Source: Parapedobacter sp035556095 (lineage in GTDB: Bacteria; Bacteroidota; Bacteroidia; Sphingobacteriales; Sphingobacteriaceae). From it: a stretch of DNA of 64,000 bases. The stretch spans positions 414,576 to 478,575 of the forward strand of contig NZ_DATMFT010000018.1 of NCBI RefSeq assembly GCF_035556095.1. Direction: 5' to 3'. Under the pieces are notes generated by a model. The model searched no databases, had not been told where the DNA came from, and worked only from the letters and a program-made list of their open reading frames with translations. Below are positions 1 to 9,854 of this stretch, one piece after another; within the stretch, counting starts at the first letter, position 1, and the number at the start of each line of letters is the position of its first letter. Made by a program: the position numbers and the translations under genes.

Positions 1-141
1 TACTTTGTTGACTTCTTTTAGCAGCAAATGGGTTTGGGCAGCAGCCCTGTCAACCCGTTCGTCTGTTGGAATGTGGGCAGCACAACCGCCGAGAAAGTAC
101 GTAGCGACAATTAATTTTATGGATAATTTCGGGTATTTCAT
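1..141 (-). CDS. Lipoprotein, 5' fragment cut by window edge
   Basis: An open frame starts at an ATG at 141 and runs off the left edge with 47 codons visible. The first 20 residues form a lipoprotein signal: a basic start (MKYPK), a hydrophobic stretch and a lipobox LGGC with Cys20. The mature part begins AAHIPTDERVDRAAAQTHLL. It lies 38 bp downstream of the alginate-lyase-family gene on the same strand, so it probably closes the same operon. A DERVDRAA..Q start followed by a helix is compatible with unsaturated glucuronyl hydrolases (GH88/GH105), which often accompany polysaccharide lyases, but this is a guess from context. The lipoprotein call is firm; the enzyme family is not. Confidence 0.6.
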   Translation of the reverse strand, partial: MKYPKLSIKLIVATYFLGGCAAHIPTDERVDRAAAQTHLLLKEVNKV

Positions 142-179
142 ATGTGAAAAAAGGCTATGTCAATTACTAAAGAATAAAA

Positions 180-1367
180 TCAGTTTATCCAGATTAGCGG
201 GTGTCTGATGGGGAGGTTTCGTATCACTTCTTCCTCACTCGGTTTGTGGTCGAGTCTGCTCCAGGCTGCCAACCAAGCATCGTTTTCATATGCGCGTGCT
301 CCGAAAAATAGAAAGGGTTGGGCCACCGGCCAATTGTCCCAGTACATCACATCCTGCGGAAAAGGCCATTTGCTCTTATCGTCGACGAAAGGAAATAAAT
401 AGGCTATTCCGTTCTCGATGGATCTACCATCCGAGGTGGTATAGTCCCATAAATTGTCTTCCGGTGATGAAAGTATCTGGCAAATCATTGCCATGGCATC
501 CAGGTTGAATAACGAATAGCCATAAGGTTTGGTGCGATTAATTTCCCGTGGGAAGCTGCCATCGCTAGCCATTTGATCGGGTAGCAATACCTGCTTAAAG
601 CGTTCTCTGCAAAACGACAATCGCTTTCCGTCGTTCGTCAGTGAAGCAAAAGCAGCGACTTGCATCACGAAACAGGTGCCATGGTTGTTTTTGGCATTCA
701 TCTCTGCCTCACCATACGGGTGTGTCATCAACCAATCTAAATAAGCTTCAAACCATCCTTTGATACGTTCCAATTCCGCTGGCTCAATATGTGCCTGCAT
801 TGTTAAAATCCCCTGAGCCACTTCCATCAGGTGTATGGTGTCTATGATGCCAATACCACGTCCGGTAAACCTGCCTTTGATAGCCTGTGCATAAAGTAGC
901 GAAGGATTCATGCGGGTTCCAGCATCCACAAACCACGCTTTGAGGTGCGGGATTGCGGCACGGACATATTTATGATTTCCGGTTAGTTTATACGCGGATG
1001 CCAATGTGCCGATTATCTCGCTGAACCGTATCAATGCTAAACGGTGTTCGACAAAATTATCGGGATTGCTAAGACCATCCCGCTGGATATAAGGGCCATC
1101 AGGTTCTTCGGGGTCTGGCCACCAATAATCGCCTTCGGAGTAAAAGTCATTGATGCCACCGGCGCTTCTTGACGCTTTGAATGCCGTAATCGTAATCGGC
1201 TTTCGCCGTAACGCTTGCTTGGCTTCCCGCAGGGTTTGCCGCTTCAGCAATTGGGCAGCCTTTATGAAATACGCATCGACGAGTTCCGTCTCTGCACCAT
1301 TCCTTTGGGCATGAACGGGGCTACCTATTGCGAAGAATAATGCGATGATATAAATACCCTTCTTCAT
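180..1367 (-). CDS. Secreted alginate-lyase-family protein (PF05426-like)
   Basis: A 395-residue protein with a signal peptide (residues 1-20, cut before QRNG). The body resembles the alginate lyase superfamily of alpha/alpha-barrel polysaccharide lyases: a conserved YWWPDPEEPDGPYIQRDG block near residues 81-98 and an NNHG motif at 227-230, where the family has its catalytic Asn/His. In this family beta-elimination at uronic acids gives unsaturated sugars, but many members act on other uronates, so alginate itself is not proven. The gene starts 2 bp after the GH31 stop, which implies a shared transcript. It is probably periplasmic or exported. Confidence 0.85.
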   Translation of the reverse strand: MKKGIYIIALFFAIGSPVHAQRNGAETELVDAYFIKAAQLLKRQTLREAKQALRRKPITITAFKASRSAGGINDFYSEGDYWWPDPEEPDGPYIQRDGLSNPDNFVEHRLALIRFSEIIGTLASAYKLTGNHKYVRAAIPHLKAWFVDAGTRMNPSLLYAQAIKGRFTGRGIGIIDTIHLMEVAQGILTMQAHIEPAELERIKGWFEAYLDWLMTHPYGEAEMNAKNNHGTCFVMQVAAFASLTNDGKRLSFCRERFKQVLLPDQMASDGSFPREINRTKPYGYSLFNLDAMAMICQILSSPEDNLWDYTTSDGRSIENGIAYLFPFVDDKSKWPFPQDVMYWDNWPVAQPFLFFGARAYENDAWLAAWSRLDHKPSEEEVIRNLPIRHPLIWIN

Positions 1368-1369
1368 AG

Positions 1370-3511
1370 TTACTTCGTCATTGCAACAAATTCAACAGAA
1401 GCAACCGTATTTGGCTTTCCAGCTGCTGGTGCCGAAATGCTCGTCTCCAGTGTACCGTTGGCCTGCCTGGCTACCCGTATTTCGCGAAAGGTGTAATCCC
1501 CTTTTTCATAGTCATATGTCACCCCATCATCGTCATATAAGCGGTATGTGCCCGGCTTGTGACCGTAATACCTGATTTCCAAATCGATTTTTTCTTCCGG
1601 CTTGGGTGCGTGCATCAATGCCGGACCGAATGGGATGATGCCACCGTCTTTTACATAGACGGGGATACGGGCTAACCCAGGTGTGACGGTAATAACCTCA
1701 CCGTTTCCTGCGTATTCGCCCGTATAGAAATCATACCAATTACCGTTTGGCAAGATGACCGTTCTGCTTTCCTGCCCGGCAAACATCGGGGCAACCAACA
1801 AATACTCCCCGGCCATATACTGATCTTTCACTTCTTTACTCACCGCTTCGGCATAGGGATTCTCTTCCAGGTCGGCCGATCCCTGCTGCTTGACGACATC
1901 GACGTAAAAACCCGGTTCAAGGTTCATTGCCCTGAAGGGTGGAATCCCTTGAAAGTGGTATTTCGCGAACTCGCTGTACCAATAAGGCATCATCTGCATC
2001 CGCAGGACTGCCATTTCGCGCACCTGGTTTTCCACTTCTGGATACGTCCAGGGTTTGGTACCGCTCGACCATGCATTGATCATGGCCATAGGCGAGAATA
2101 TCACAGATTGCATACGCCGTAGCCACTCCTCTGCGGATTTCGAGGCGCGGGCTTCGGGCGTCCACAAGACGCCCGAAAAACCGCTATTGATGAGGGCAGT
2201 GATGAAATCCTCGTGGTTATAGTAGTCGTTGTAAATCACATACGGGTATGAGACGGCACCGGCGTTGGATCCGCGTACCAAGCCGAACGTACGCTGGTTG
2301 CGATTATGAAAAAGTTGTGTGCTATATCGTTGTACCAATAAACCATACGTTTGCCGTAATTGTTCGGCCGTCTTTCCGGAAGGGAACGTAGCTACATCAG
2401 GCCATAAATAATGGTCGTAACCATCTACCTCATCAAATTTGTATCCACTCACACCGATAGCTACCTGGCTTTTGTTCAGTTGGCCAAAGAATAGATCACG
2501 GGCTTGCGGCAGGGTGAGGTCTGGAACGGCCCCCAACCATACGGTATGCGAGCCTGTAAACGGCAATATAGACTTATAAATAGGTGATTGCGGTGCCACA
2601 TAGGGGTTGGTCCAGAGATTTACCCTGACGCCTTTGGCAAGCATATCGTTGACAAACTGCTGCGGACGTGGGAAGCGTGTGGTATCCCATTCGAACGTAC
2701 AGGGATAGGCTTTACTTTGCCAGCCCGGTTCAAGTCCGACAAAATCGAGCGGGAACCCCCTGTCGGCAAACGCCTGTACTTCTTCGGCCACATCGTCCGC
2801 TGTATAGAGCGTTCTGACCCGTTGTGTGAACCCGAGTCCCCATCTTGGCGGCAGGCATCCACCGCCGTTGAATAGGTTGAAACGGCTCACTGCCTCGAGG
2901 GGGGAAGGCCCTGCAAAAACATAGAACTCGACACCGTCGGCCGGAATCAGTATTTCCACCGCATCCGAATAAGGGCGCGAAGACCAGCTCTTGTCAAGGT
3001 TACGATCCTTTACCTCCGGAAAATCCTCGCTATCTAACCTAACTGCAGTGCCCGCATATACGGTAAGATATCGAGCGGCATTGATAAATACCCCATATCC
3101 TCTGGACGACACATAGAAAGGCACGGGAGCATGGGTACGGCCATTGTCCCTGCCACCGTAGTGATCCACGTGTAGGTTCAGCACTTTCCCCCGTTGATAC
3201 ACACTTTGGAAATTCAAACCAAAACCGAATACTTGTTCGCCCTTTTCCAGGGGAAAACGCAAATAGGTTTCGCCGTTCATCACCGTAGCAGTAATTTTCG
3301 CTTGCTCCAACGGAAAGTGCGCACCGGCCATTGCGTGGATGGCATCCTCACGTGGCTGGACTTCCGTTATGGTTAAGAAATTGTAGGCATCGGGGGTTCC
3401 GATGCTTCCTTTCCAGACACCGGGCAACACATCTCTCCACGTGATCTGAGCAGTTACTGAAATGACGGAAAATGAAAAAAGAATAATTAAACTGATTTTT
3501 TGGAACTTCAT
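1370..3511 (-). CDS. Secreted GH31 family glycoside hydrolase
   Basis: A 713-residue protein with a signal peptide (about residues 1-21). It has a GH31 N-terminal beta-sandwich, a catalytic barrel from about 225 to 560 and C-terminal beta domains. The nucleophile is expected at Asp360 in the motif GYKFDEVDG. The second catalytic region reads SGFSGVLWTPEAR (about 443-455), where classical alpha-glucosidases carry a DIGG-type motif, so substrate specificity is probably not simple alpha-glucose and an alpha-galactosidase-like or other subfamily is possible. It lies 25 bp downstream of the AraC gene and is probably co-transcribed with it and with the lyase. The family call is secure; the substrate is unknown. 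Confidence 0.88.
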   Translation of the reverse strand: MKFQKISLIILFSFSVISVTAQITWRDVLPGVWKGSIGTPDAYNFLTITEVQPREDAIHAMAGAHFPLEQAKITATVMNGETYLRFPLEKGEQVFGFGLNFQSVYQRGKVLNLHVDHYGGRDNGRTHAPVPFYVSSRGYGVFINAARYLTVYAGTAVRLDSEDFPEVKDRNLDKSWSSRPYSDAVEILIPADGVEFYVFAGPSPLEAVSRFNLFNGGGCLPPRWGLGFTQRVRTLYTADDVAEEVQAFADRGFPLDFVGLEPGWQSKAYPCTFEWDTTRFPRPQQFVNDMLAKGVRVNLWTNPYVAPQSPIYKSILPFTGSHTVWLGAVPDLTLPQARDLFFGQLNKSQVAIGVSGYKFDEVDGYDHYLWPDVATFPSGKTAEQLRQTYGLLVQRYSTQLFHNRNQRTFGLVRGSNAGAVSYPYVIYNDYYNHEDFITALINSGFSGVLWTPEARASKSAEEWLRRMQSVIFSPMAMINAWSSGTKPWTYPEVENQVREMAVLRMQMMPYWYSEFAKYHFQGIPPFRAMNLEPGFYVDVVKQQGSADLEENPYAEAVSKEVKDQYMAGEYLLVAPMFAGQESRTVILPNGNWYDFYTGEYAGNGEVITVTPGLARIPVYVKDGGIIPFGPALMHAPKPEEKIDLEIRYYGHKPGTYRLYDDDGVTYDYEKGDYTFREIRVARQANGTLETSISAPAAGKPNTVASVEFVAMTK

Positions 3512-3536
3512 AAGCTATTAGATTCGATATCGATGA

Positions 3537-4406
3537 TTAAGGATTTACATATTCTTTTTGATAATTTAGAGGACTCTTACCGGTAATGTCTTTGAAGCTT
3601 TTATAAAAGCTGGTAAAATTATTGAAGCCGCTGCTGAAACAGACTTGTTTCACGTTTAACTGATTTTCGATAAGCAGTTTGCACGCTTGACCTACTTTGA
3701 TTTCCGTTAGAAATTGTGAATAAGTTTTCTGCGTGCGCGATTTGAAAAACCTGCAGAACGAGTTGGGGCTTACATTGGCAATTTCAGCAATCTCATCCAA
3801 AGGAATCCGTTTCCGGAAGTTGCGGTACGAATATGCATACACATCTTTTAACCGCTCCTCTTCGGCTTGCTCCACCGTTGATTGGAATCCAACCGAGGAC
3901 AGCTGCTCAACGTCACTCTTCCCGGCTATTTCCACCAAAATCTGGGTCAAGATGATTAACCGCTGGGCTCCATTCGCATGGAGCATTTTTGCTAACAGCC
4001 TCGCAACTGTAGCGTTATTCCTTCCGTTTATTTTCAGACCTCTTTTGGATCGTTCTAAAATATCTCTCAGTGATCTGTTTTCGGGTAAATTTATGAAACA
4101 GCTCCCCCATAGGTCTTCCCTAAAATGAGCTACCCGTACGTCCACGGGTGCACGGTAGCGTCTTTCAAAATACATATCATCAAATCGCCAATAATGTGGC
4201 AAATAAGAACCCACCAATAGGATGTCGCCCTGATTAAAGCGCCGCATGCTGTCGCCAATGAATTGCATGCCCTCGCCTTTATTGAAGTGAATCAGTTCCA
4301 GTTCCTGGTGGTAATGCCATTTATTGTTTATCGATGGTTCCGAATCTTGCCTAACACTGAATGACTGTGCAGGTCCAAACGATACTTTCAGTAATTGTGG
4401 TTTCAT
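3537..4406 (-). CDS. AraC-family transcriptional regulator
   Basis: A 289-residue cytoplasmic regulator. The N-terminal half has cupin-like features (WHYHQELELIHF near residue 30), as in sugar-sensing AraC proteins. The C-terminal part, about 190-286, has the double helix-turn-helix: LDEIAEIANVSPNSFCRFFK and a second helix pair ending in GFNNFTSFYKSFKDITGKSP. It is the first gene of the minus-strand unit AraC-GH31-lyase-lipoprotein and lies divergent from the hybrid sensor across a 281-bp gap. It probably controls its own operon. Having both an AraC regulator and a hybrid sensor at one locus is somewhat redundant. Confidence 0.9.
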   Translation of the reverse strand: MKPQLLKVSFGPAQSFSVRQDSEPSINNKWHYHQELELIHFNKGEGMQFIGDSMRRFNQGDILLVGSYLPHYWRFDDMYFERRYRAPVDVRVAHFREDLWGSCFINLPENRSLRDILERSKRGLKINGRNNATVARLLAKMLHANGAQRLIILTQILVEIAGKSDVEQLSSVGFQSTVEQAEEERLKDVYAYSYRNFRKRIPLDEIAEIANVSPNSFCRFFKSRTQKTYSQFLTEIKVGQACKLLIENQLNVKQVCFSSGFNNFTSFYKSFKDITGKSPLNYQKEYVNP

Positions 4407-4687
4407 CGTTTATCTATTTCAGTTGAATGAATAATTGGACTAATATTTACATCTAGTCTATTGATCGCTCCGTGTTAACGATATGCCGCTTATAAATGGT
4501 AACGCGAAATAACACCTGTGTTTCCAGGACGTAAAGTTGAAACGCCCGGTCGACAAATAGGTGCACTTTTCGGCAGAATAAGGGGTGAAAAATGGTTTTT
4601 ATCGAAAAAATGGCTATTATCCAATATAGGTTATCAAATTAAAAGCCTATTTTTATGATTTGGTTATAACCGATTTTTATTCCAAAA
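4407..4687. promoter_or_regulatory. Divergent intergenic region between AraC gene and hybrid sensor
   Basis: This 281-bp A/T-rich gap must hold promoters for both flanking genes. I found no full TTG-N19-TAnnTTTG promoter on either strand. A perfect 10-bp palindrome GGTTATAACC at 4662-4671 lies 17 bp before the sensor start codon and could be an operator. No further feature was seen. Confidence 0.3.
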
Positions 4688-7600
4688 ATGCTATTTAGGA
4701 ATATCGTTTTATGTGGCTTCGCGTTTGCTGCTCTCTTATTGAAGGCATCGGCACAGTATCCGTACATGAAATTTACCCACCTCGATGTAGTTGATGGACT
4801 ATCACAAAATACCGTATATGCCATCAGTCAAGATCACTTAGGGTTGGTGTGGATTGGAACACGGGATGGGTTGAATAAATACGATGCTGGTAACTTTACC
4901 GTTTACCGGAATGCGCCGTATGATACCACTTCATTGAGCGATAATTTCATCCAAACAATCTTTGAAGATCAGCATCGGCGGCTTTGGATCGGGACAAGCA
5001 ATGGCCTTAACCTATATGATCGAGCAAACGATCGTTTCATACGCATTGCATTGCCGTTCTCGGCAATGGATCAAGAAGAGCCCTCCGTGTATACCATTAT
5101 AAGTGATAAACGCGGGAATGTATGGGTAGCTAGTAATGGCGGGTTATTTAGAATTATTGAAGACCACCAGCCTTACGCAAAACTGATATTCAGTGCGTAT
5201 GAGACAACTATTGGAAGTACTCAACATGTATTTTCCAACGTGAGATCACTATTTGAAGATGCAGATGGCGTGCTTTGGTTAGGTACCGAACATGGTTTAC
5301 TGGGCACCATCATTGACGAGAAATTTCCTAATAAGCTCACCGTGAAAACCTATTTCGTAAAAGGACAAACAAACAATGGCTTAAATGACAATTGGATTAA
5401 CACCGTAAATGAGCTCGATAAGGGCAAATTATGGATAGGCACTAAAAGCGGAGGTATCAATATTCTCGATAAAACAACCAACACATTTACCTATCACGTT
5501 CATGTTGATAACGACATACAGAGCATCCCCGACAACGATGTACGGTCAATTTTGAAAGATAGGCGGGGAAATATCTGGGTGGGGACATTCAAAGGGCTGA
5601 GTCTCTATGAGGACGGGGCGTTTTTGACGTATACCGATCAGCAGTCGACGGGAATCAGCAACAATTCGATAAGGCCTATATTCCAGGATAACCGGGGATC
5701 CATCTGGATTGGCACCTACTTCGGTGGCGTCAGCATCTTAGATCCTGATATCCCGAATTTTCATAACTTTTCGCAAGGGCCGAATGCAAATAGCTTAAGC
5801 TATAACGTAGTGAGCTCTTTTGCACAAGATGAACGAGGTAATTTGTGGATTGGTACGGAGGGGGGTGGATTAAATTACTACGAAATAGAAACGGGTACGT
5901 TCGAGCGTTACAAACACCTCCCCGGCAATAGCCTTAGTCTTAGCCACAATACTGTTAAAACGCTCTTCCGGGATGAAAAGGAGGCTTTATGGGTGGGGAC
6001 CTATCAAGGCGGATTGAATGTCCTTGAAAAGGGAGCGCAATCGTTTAAACATTACAAACATGATCCGGGCAATCCAACCTCACTTTCGGACAATAGGATT
6101 TATGCGATTACAGCGGACAGTCAGGGAAATTTATATGTCGGAACATATGGAGGCGGATTAAATATAAAACGGAGCCACCACGCTGATACATTCGACATCG
6201 TGCGGTACCCGCATATCAGCTCCGACCAAATCCGCACAATTTTCGTGGACTCAGAGGAAAACCTTTGGGTGGGCACCAGGAATGGGCTAAACCTACGGCA
6301 CCCTGGTACCAATCAATTCCACGTATTTAAATCGGACCCTGCAGACGAACATTCAATTAGCGGAAATCTTATTATCAGTATATTTGAAGATAGTAGAAAT
6401 AACCTTTGGATTGGAACCTATAACGATGGGTTGAACCGTTATAATCCACGCGATCGTACATTTACCCATTATAACATAGCGGATGGTCTACCGGGAAATA
6501 ATATATTCGGCATATTAGAGGACAAATTGGGCAATCTTTGGTTAAGCACAAATGGCGGGCTCTGTAGATTTAACCCTATGTCCGGTCTTGTCAGAAACTA
6601 CAACACGACAGATGGCCTTAATAGCAATGAATTTAACTTCGGCGCATATTCCAAATTGGAGAACGGGCGTATGGTTTTTGGCAACGCCAGGGGATTCACC
6701 ATATTCGCTCCGGATAGCATGAAGATCAATGCATTTGTACCACAAGTGATATTTTCAGATTTTAAACTATTTAATAAATCCGTGGCTCCGGGCGAATCTG
6801 ATGTGCTTCAGCAACACATTTCAGTAACCAAATCCATTACAATACCACACAATAAGGGTGTTTTCTCCATCGAATTTGCTGTATTGAATTACATCATACC
6901 TAAGAAGAACAAATACGCCTATAAACTTGAAGGGTTTGATAATGAGTGGAATTACGTGGAGACTCCCGTTGCTAGCTATACTAATCTAAACGCGGGCCAT
7001 TACACCTTATTGGCCAAAGGAGCAAATAACGATGGAATTTGGAATGATACCCCGATTGCTTTGGACATCCATATCCTTCCACCCCCTTGGAGGACCTGGT
7101 GGGCGCATTTAATTTACGTGGTGATGGCGGGTATTGCTATATATATGTGTGTCAAATTTATCAATGTACGTAATAAGTTGAAGCATGACTTGTTGGTTGA
7201 ACATATGGCGCTTGAAAAACAGCGGGAAATCCATGAAGAGAAGCTCAATTTCTTTGCTAATATTTCGCATGAGTTCCGTACACCGCTTTCGTTGATCATT
7301 GGGCCAATTGAACGGCTTTTGGATGAACCGAACCTGCCAAATACCTTCCAATCGTTATTGGCCACAGCACAACGCAACGGTCAGCGGCTACTGCGACTTG
7401 TCGATCAGATATTGGATTTTAGGAAACAAGAGAGTGGACTTATGCAGCTCCACGTTAGCCACATCGAAATGGTAGGTTTTCTCAGCCAAATCATTGATAC
7501 GTTTGAATACCTTGCTAATGAGAAGCGTATTACCCTTCGTTTCGACAACGTATGGGGCCAGCCTCTAACGTTGTGGGCAGATCGGGACCAATTGGAAAAG

Positions 7601-8887
7601 GTTTTGTTTAATCTCATTTCAAACGCGTTCAAATTTACGCCAGATGAGGGGAATATTCGTGTCAGGTTAAGCAAAACCTTGCCCTCGGACAGCTATCCAG
7701 AAGGCGCTGCCCAAGTTATTGTGGAAGACAGTGGTATCGGAATACCAGCAGAGAGACAGGATGCCATTTTCGGGCAGTTTTATCAAGTTCATAATCCGGA
7801 AAGAAATAATTCGCGTAGCATTTCCGGTTCGGGCATTGGCCTTGCTTTATCTGATGGTCTTGTTAAACTACACGGTGGTGTGATTAATGTTGTTAGCAAT
7901 CTTCGTAACGAGGCGGCTGACTTACGCGAAATCAATACTCGGTTTACCGTATTGCTTCCATTAGGTAAAGATCATTTTAGCCAACAGGTACTTTTTAATA
8001 CCGGAGAATATGTAGAATGCTGTGAATTATCCGAATCGATGAGCCCGCTGTTAATTTGTAATGACTCAGAAAATGAATCGTCTAATAAAAACTTCAACCT
8101 GAAGCCGGACCGGGCGATGCCCCTTATTCTAATTGTCGACGATAACGATGAATTAAGGTCATTTATTGCAGATGGGCTGCGTGGGCAATATACGATCATA
8201 GAGGCTAGTGACGGTTCTGAGGCTTGGGAATTGATTAGTAAGACGCAGCCAGATATTGTGGTCAGCGATGTCATGATGCCTATAAGCGACGGGATGGAGT
8301 TGCTGAAAAAAATCAAATCAGAAAATGAAACCAATCATATCGCGGTCATCCTGTTGACCGCCCGAACAGCTCCTGAACATGTAATTGCAGCCTTGGAAAG
8401 AGGCACTGATGATTACATTACAAAACCTTTCAGTTTCGAGGTGCTAATGTTGAAAATTTCAAATATCCTTCAAACGAGGGAAGGAATAAGGAAAAAATTC
8501 ATCCAAGAGTATCTACTAGAATATGCTTTGCCAGCGTCGAAAACAACTGCAACACAGGACGTTTTAGCAAAAATTATTGAAATCGTTGAGCATAATCTAA
8601 CCCAAAATGAGTTTAATGTCAATATGTTGGCGGCGGAAATAGGCGTAAGCCGTAGTGCGCTCTTTCAAAAAGTAAAACAACTTACCGGTCTGAACATCAT
8701 TGAGCTTATCAATTCGATTAGATTAAGAAAAGCAGCGCGCCTATTGGAGAGTCAACATCAATTAACAATCAGCGAGGTGGCTTACCGAACAGGGTTTAAT
8801 GACCCTAAATACTTCAGTCGATCATTCAAATCCTTTTTTGGGGTGGCGCCCCGAGAATACACGCGGTCTGCGCAAGCCGGCCAGTAA
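4688..8887 (+). CDS. Hybrid two-component system sensor/regulator (HTCS)
   Basis: A 1399-residue single-chain two-component system. It has a signal peptide (about 1-22) and then two periplasmic beta-propellers of repeats marked by LWIGT/GLNRYN-type motifs to about residue 690. A Y_Y_Y domain (about 700-790), one membrane helix (about 795-820), a histidine kinase with phospho-acceptor His861 (ISHEFRTPL) and an ATPase domain with GSGIGLALS follow. The receiver domain carries phospho-acceptor Asp1194 (VSDVMMP), and an AraC-type helix-turn-helix ends the protein. In Bacteroidota such proteins bind oligosaccharides in the periplasm and switch on glycan-degradation genes, so the divergent lyase/GH31 operon is the obvious target. 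No SusC/SusD pair is in view. All domains look intact. Confidence 0.95.
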   Translation: MLFRNIVLCGFAFAALLLKASAQYPYMKFTHLDVVDGLSQNTVYAISQDHLGLVWIGTRDGLNKYDAGNFTVYRNAPYDTTSLSDNFIQTIFEDQHRRLWIGTSNGLNLYDRANDRFIRIALPFSAMDQEEPSVYTIISDKRGNVWVASNGGLFRIIEDHQPYAKLIFSAYETTIGSTQHVFSNVRSLFEDADGVLWLGTEHGLLGTIIDEKFPNKLTVKTYFVKGQTNNGLNDNWINTVNELDKGKLWIGTKSGGINILDKTTNTFTYHVHVDNDIQSIPDNDVRSILKDRRGNIWVGTFKGLSLYEDGAFLTYTDQQSTGISNNSIRPIFQDNRGSIWIGTYFGGVSILDPDIPNFHNFSQGPNANSLSYNVVSSFAQDERGNLWIGTEGGGLNYYEIETGTFERYKHLPGNSLSLSHNTVKTLFRDEKEALWVGTYQGGLNVLEKGAQSFKHYKHDPGNPTSLSDNRIYAITADSQGNLYVGTYGGGLNIKRSHHADTFDIVRYPHISSDQIRTIFVDSEENLWVGTRNGLNLRHPGTNQFHVFKSDPADEHSISGNLIISIFEDSRNNLWIGTYNDGLNRYNPRDRTFTHYNIADGLPGNNIFGILEDKLGNLWLSTNGGLCRFNPMSGLVRNYNTTDGLNSNEFNFGAYSKLENGRMVFGNARGFTIFAPDSMKINAFVPQVIFSDFKLFNKSVAPGESDVLQQHISVTKSITIPHNKGVFSIEFAVLNYIIPKKNKYAYKLEGFDNEWNYVETPVASYTNLNAGHYTLLAKGANNDGIWNDTPIALDIHILPPPWRTWWAHLIYVVMAGIAIYMCVKFINVRNKLKHDLLVEHMALEKQREIHEEKLNFFANISHEFRTPLSLIIGPIERLLDEPNLPNTFQSLLATAQRNGQRLLRLVDQILDFRKQESGLMQLHVSHIEMVGFLSQIIDTFEYLANEKRITLRFDNVWGQPLTLWADRDQLEKVLFNLISNAFKFTPDEGNIRVRLSKTLPSDSYPEGAAQVIVEDSGIGIPAERQDAIFGQFYQVHNPERNNSRSISGSGIGLALSDGLVKLHGGVINVVSNLRNEAADLREINTRFTVLLPLGKDHFSQQVLFNTGEYVECCELSESMSPLLICNDSENESSNKNFNLKPDRAMPLILIVDDNDELRSFIADGLRGQYTIIEASDGSEAWELISKTQPDIVVSDVMMPISDGMELLKKIKSENETNHIAVILLTARTAPEHVIAALERGTDDYITKPFSFEVLMLKISNILQTREGIRKKFIQEYLLEYALPASKTTATQDVLAKIIEIVEHNLTQNEFNVNMLAAEIGVSRSALFQKVKQLTGLNIIELINSIRLRKAARLLESQHQLTISEVAYRTGFNDPKYFSRSFKSFFGVAPREYTRSAQAGQ

Positions 8888-9085
8888 TGAATCGCGGCCG
8901 CTCAGGGCCGGGCGTCGCAATGAAAAAAACCATGTGTGGAAGCCGGGGCTTGACCTACCGCGGCTTGGAAGATAACCGAAGCCAAAGCGAAATAATCGAA
9001 TAACGTATTAGCATGATTAATAGGTTAAAATGAATTGATTTTATGACGATATATCCTTTGGTTCATCCGTATCCTCCGAATGTCT

Positions 9086-9115
9086 TTGGCAATTTTCCGA
9101 AAATAACTACTTTAG
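9086..9115 (+). promoter_or_regulatory. Putative promoter of the gene at 9148
   Basis: TTG at 9086-9088 and TACTTTAG at 9108-9115, 19 bp apart, match the Bacteroidota consensus (TTG, about 19-20 bp, TAnnTTTG) with one mismatch in the -7 box. The start codon is 32 bp further on. Confidence 0.5.
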
Positions 9116-9147
9116 TAGTACCAAATAAAAATTGAATATAGAGCACC

Positions 9148-9753
9148 ATGAAAAAGTTAATCAGTACTACCGTAGCGATAATGCTTGTCGTTACACTAGG
9201 GTTTGCACAAAAGGTGAAGGTTATATCTGGCGACTTCAATTTTTTGAAAGGCCAGGAAACCGTTTTGACGAAGTTGGATTTCAGTGAGGTGACGTTTTAT
9301 AACGACAACCTGACCGAACAGGAATACATCGATAAGCGGATTAAGGAAATTGAAGAGAAAGATCCCGGTGAATCTGCCAACTGGGTAAAGGACTGGGACT
9401 CGTTCAAAAACGAGCGTTTCTTGCAGAAGTTCACGGCCGTCGCCACAGAAAACTCCAAAAAGGCTAAAATCACATTTGTTACCGAAGGCAATGCACCTTA
9501 TACGCTTATCGTGAAAGCCACATGGATTTATCCGGGATGGTTTGGTGGGGTAATGAAGCAGCATGCGAAAATCAGCACGTTGTTGCAGTTTGTAGAGACG
9601 GGTAACCCCGAAAATGTGCTCTTGTCCATCGAGGCAGAGAAAGCTCCGGGAGACATCGCTTTTGTAGGGATACCGAATAACAACGACCGGATAGCTGAGG
9701 GATTTGCGAAGACAGGCAAAACGCTGGCACAGCTTATTGACAAAAAGTTATAA
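9148..9753 (+). CDS. Secreted protein of unknown function
   Basis: A 201-residue protein not recognised as a named family. A signal peptide (MKKLISTTVAIMLVVTLGFA, cut before Q21) sends it to the periplasm or beyond. The mature part starts with KVKVISGDFNFLKGQ, contains an acidic, charged region (about 52-85) and then a beta-rich half with KITFVTEGNAPYTLIVKATW and IYPGWFGGVMKQHAKI. The latter suggests a small beta-sandwich for binding rather than a catalytic site. It stands alone with its own likely promoter and faces recA convergently. No catalytic motif was seen. Confidence 0.75.
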   Translation: MKKLISTTVAIMLVVTLGFAQKVKVISGDFNFLKGQETVLTKLDFSEVTFYNDNLTEQEYIDKRIKEIEEKDPGESANWVKDWDSFKNERFLQKFTAVATENSKKAKITFVTEGNAPYTLIVKATWIYPGWFGGVMKQHAKISTLLQFVETGNPENVLLSIEAEKAPGDIAFVGIPNNNDRIAEGFAKTGKTLAQLIDKKL

Positions 9754-9796
9754 TAATTTTACGTAAGCCGATCCCCGGCAAAGATCGGTCAAAAGA

Positions 9797-9827
9797 AAGG
9801 CCCTGAAACGGGGAGAATCAGGGCCTT
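9797..9827. terminator. Hairpin between gene 9148 and recA
   Basis: A perfect 10-bp inverted repeat AAGGCCCTGA / TCAGGGCCTT with an 11-nt loop. On the minus strand it is followed by TCTTTTGACC, so it could terminate recA transcripts; on the plus strand no T-run follows. It lies 44 bp after the stop codon of the secreted unknown. Confidence 0.55.
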
Positions 9828-9854
9828 CTAACTAACCAATTATAAACCTAAATT

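Noticed and set aside
5..402. Short plus-strand ORFs at the left edge
   Set aside because: They lie opposite the lipoprotein fragment and the lyase gene, which have a signal peptide and family motifs on the minus strand.
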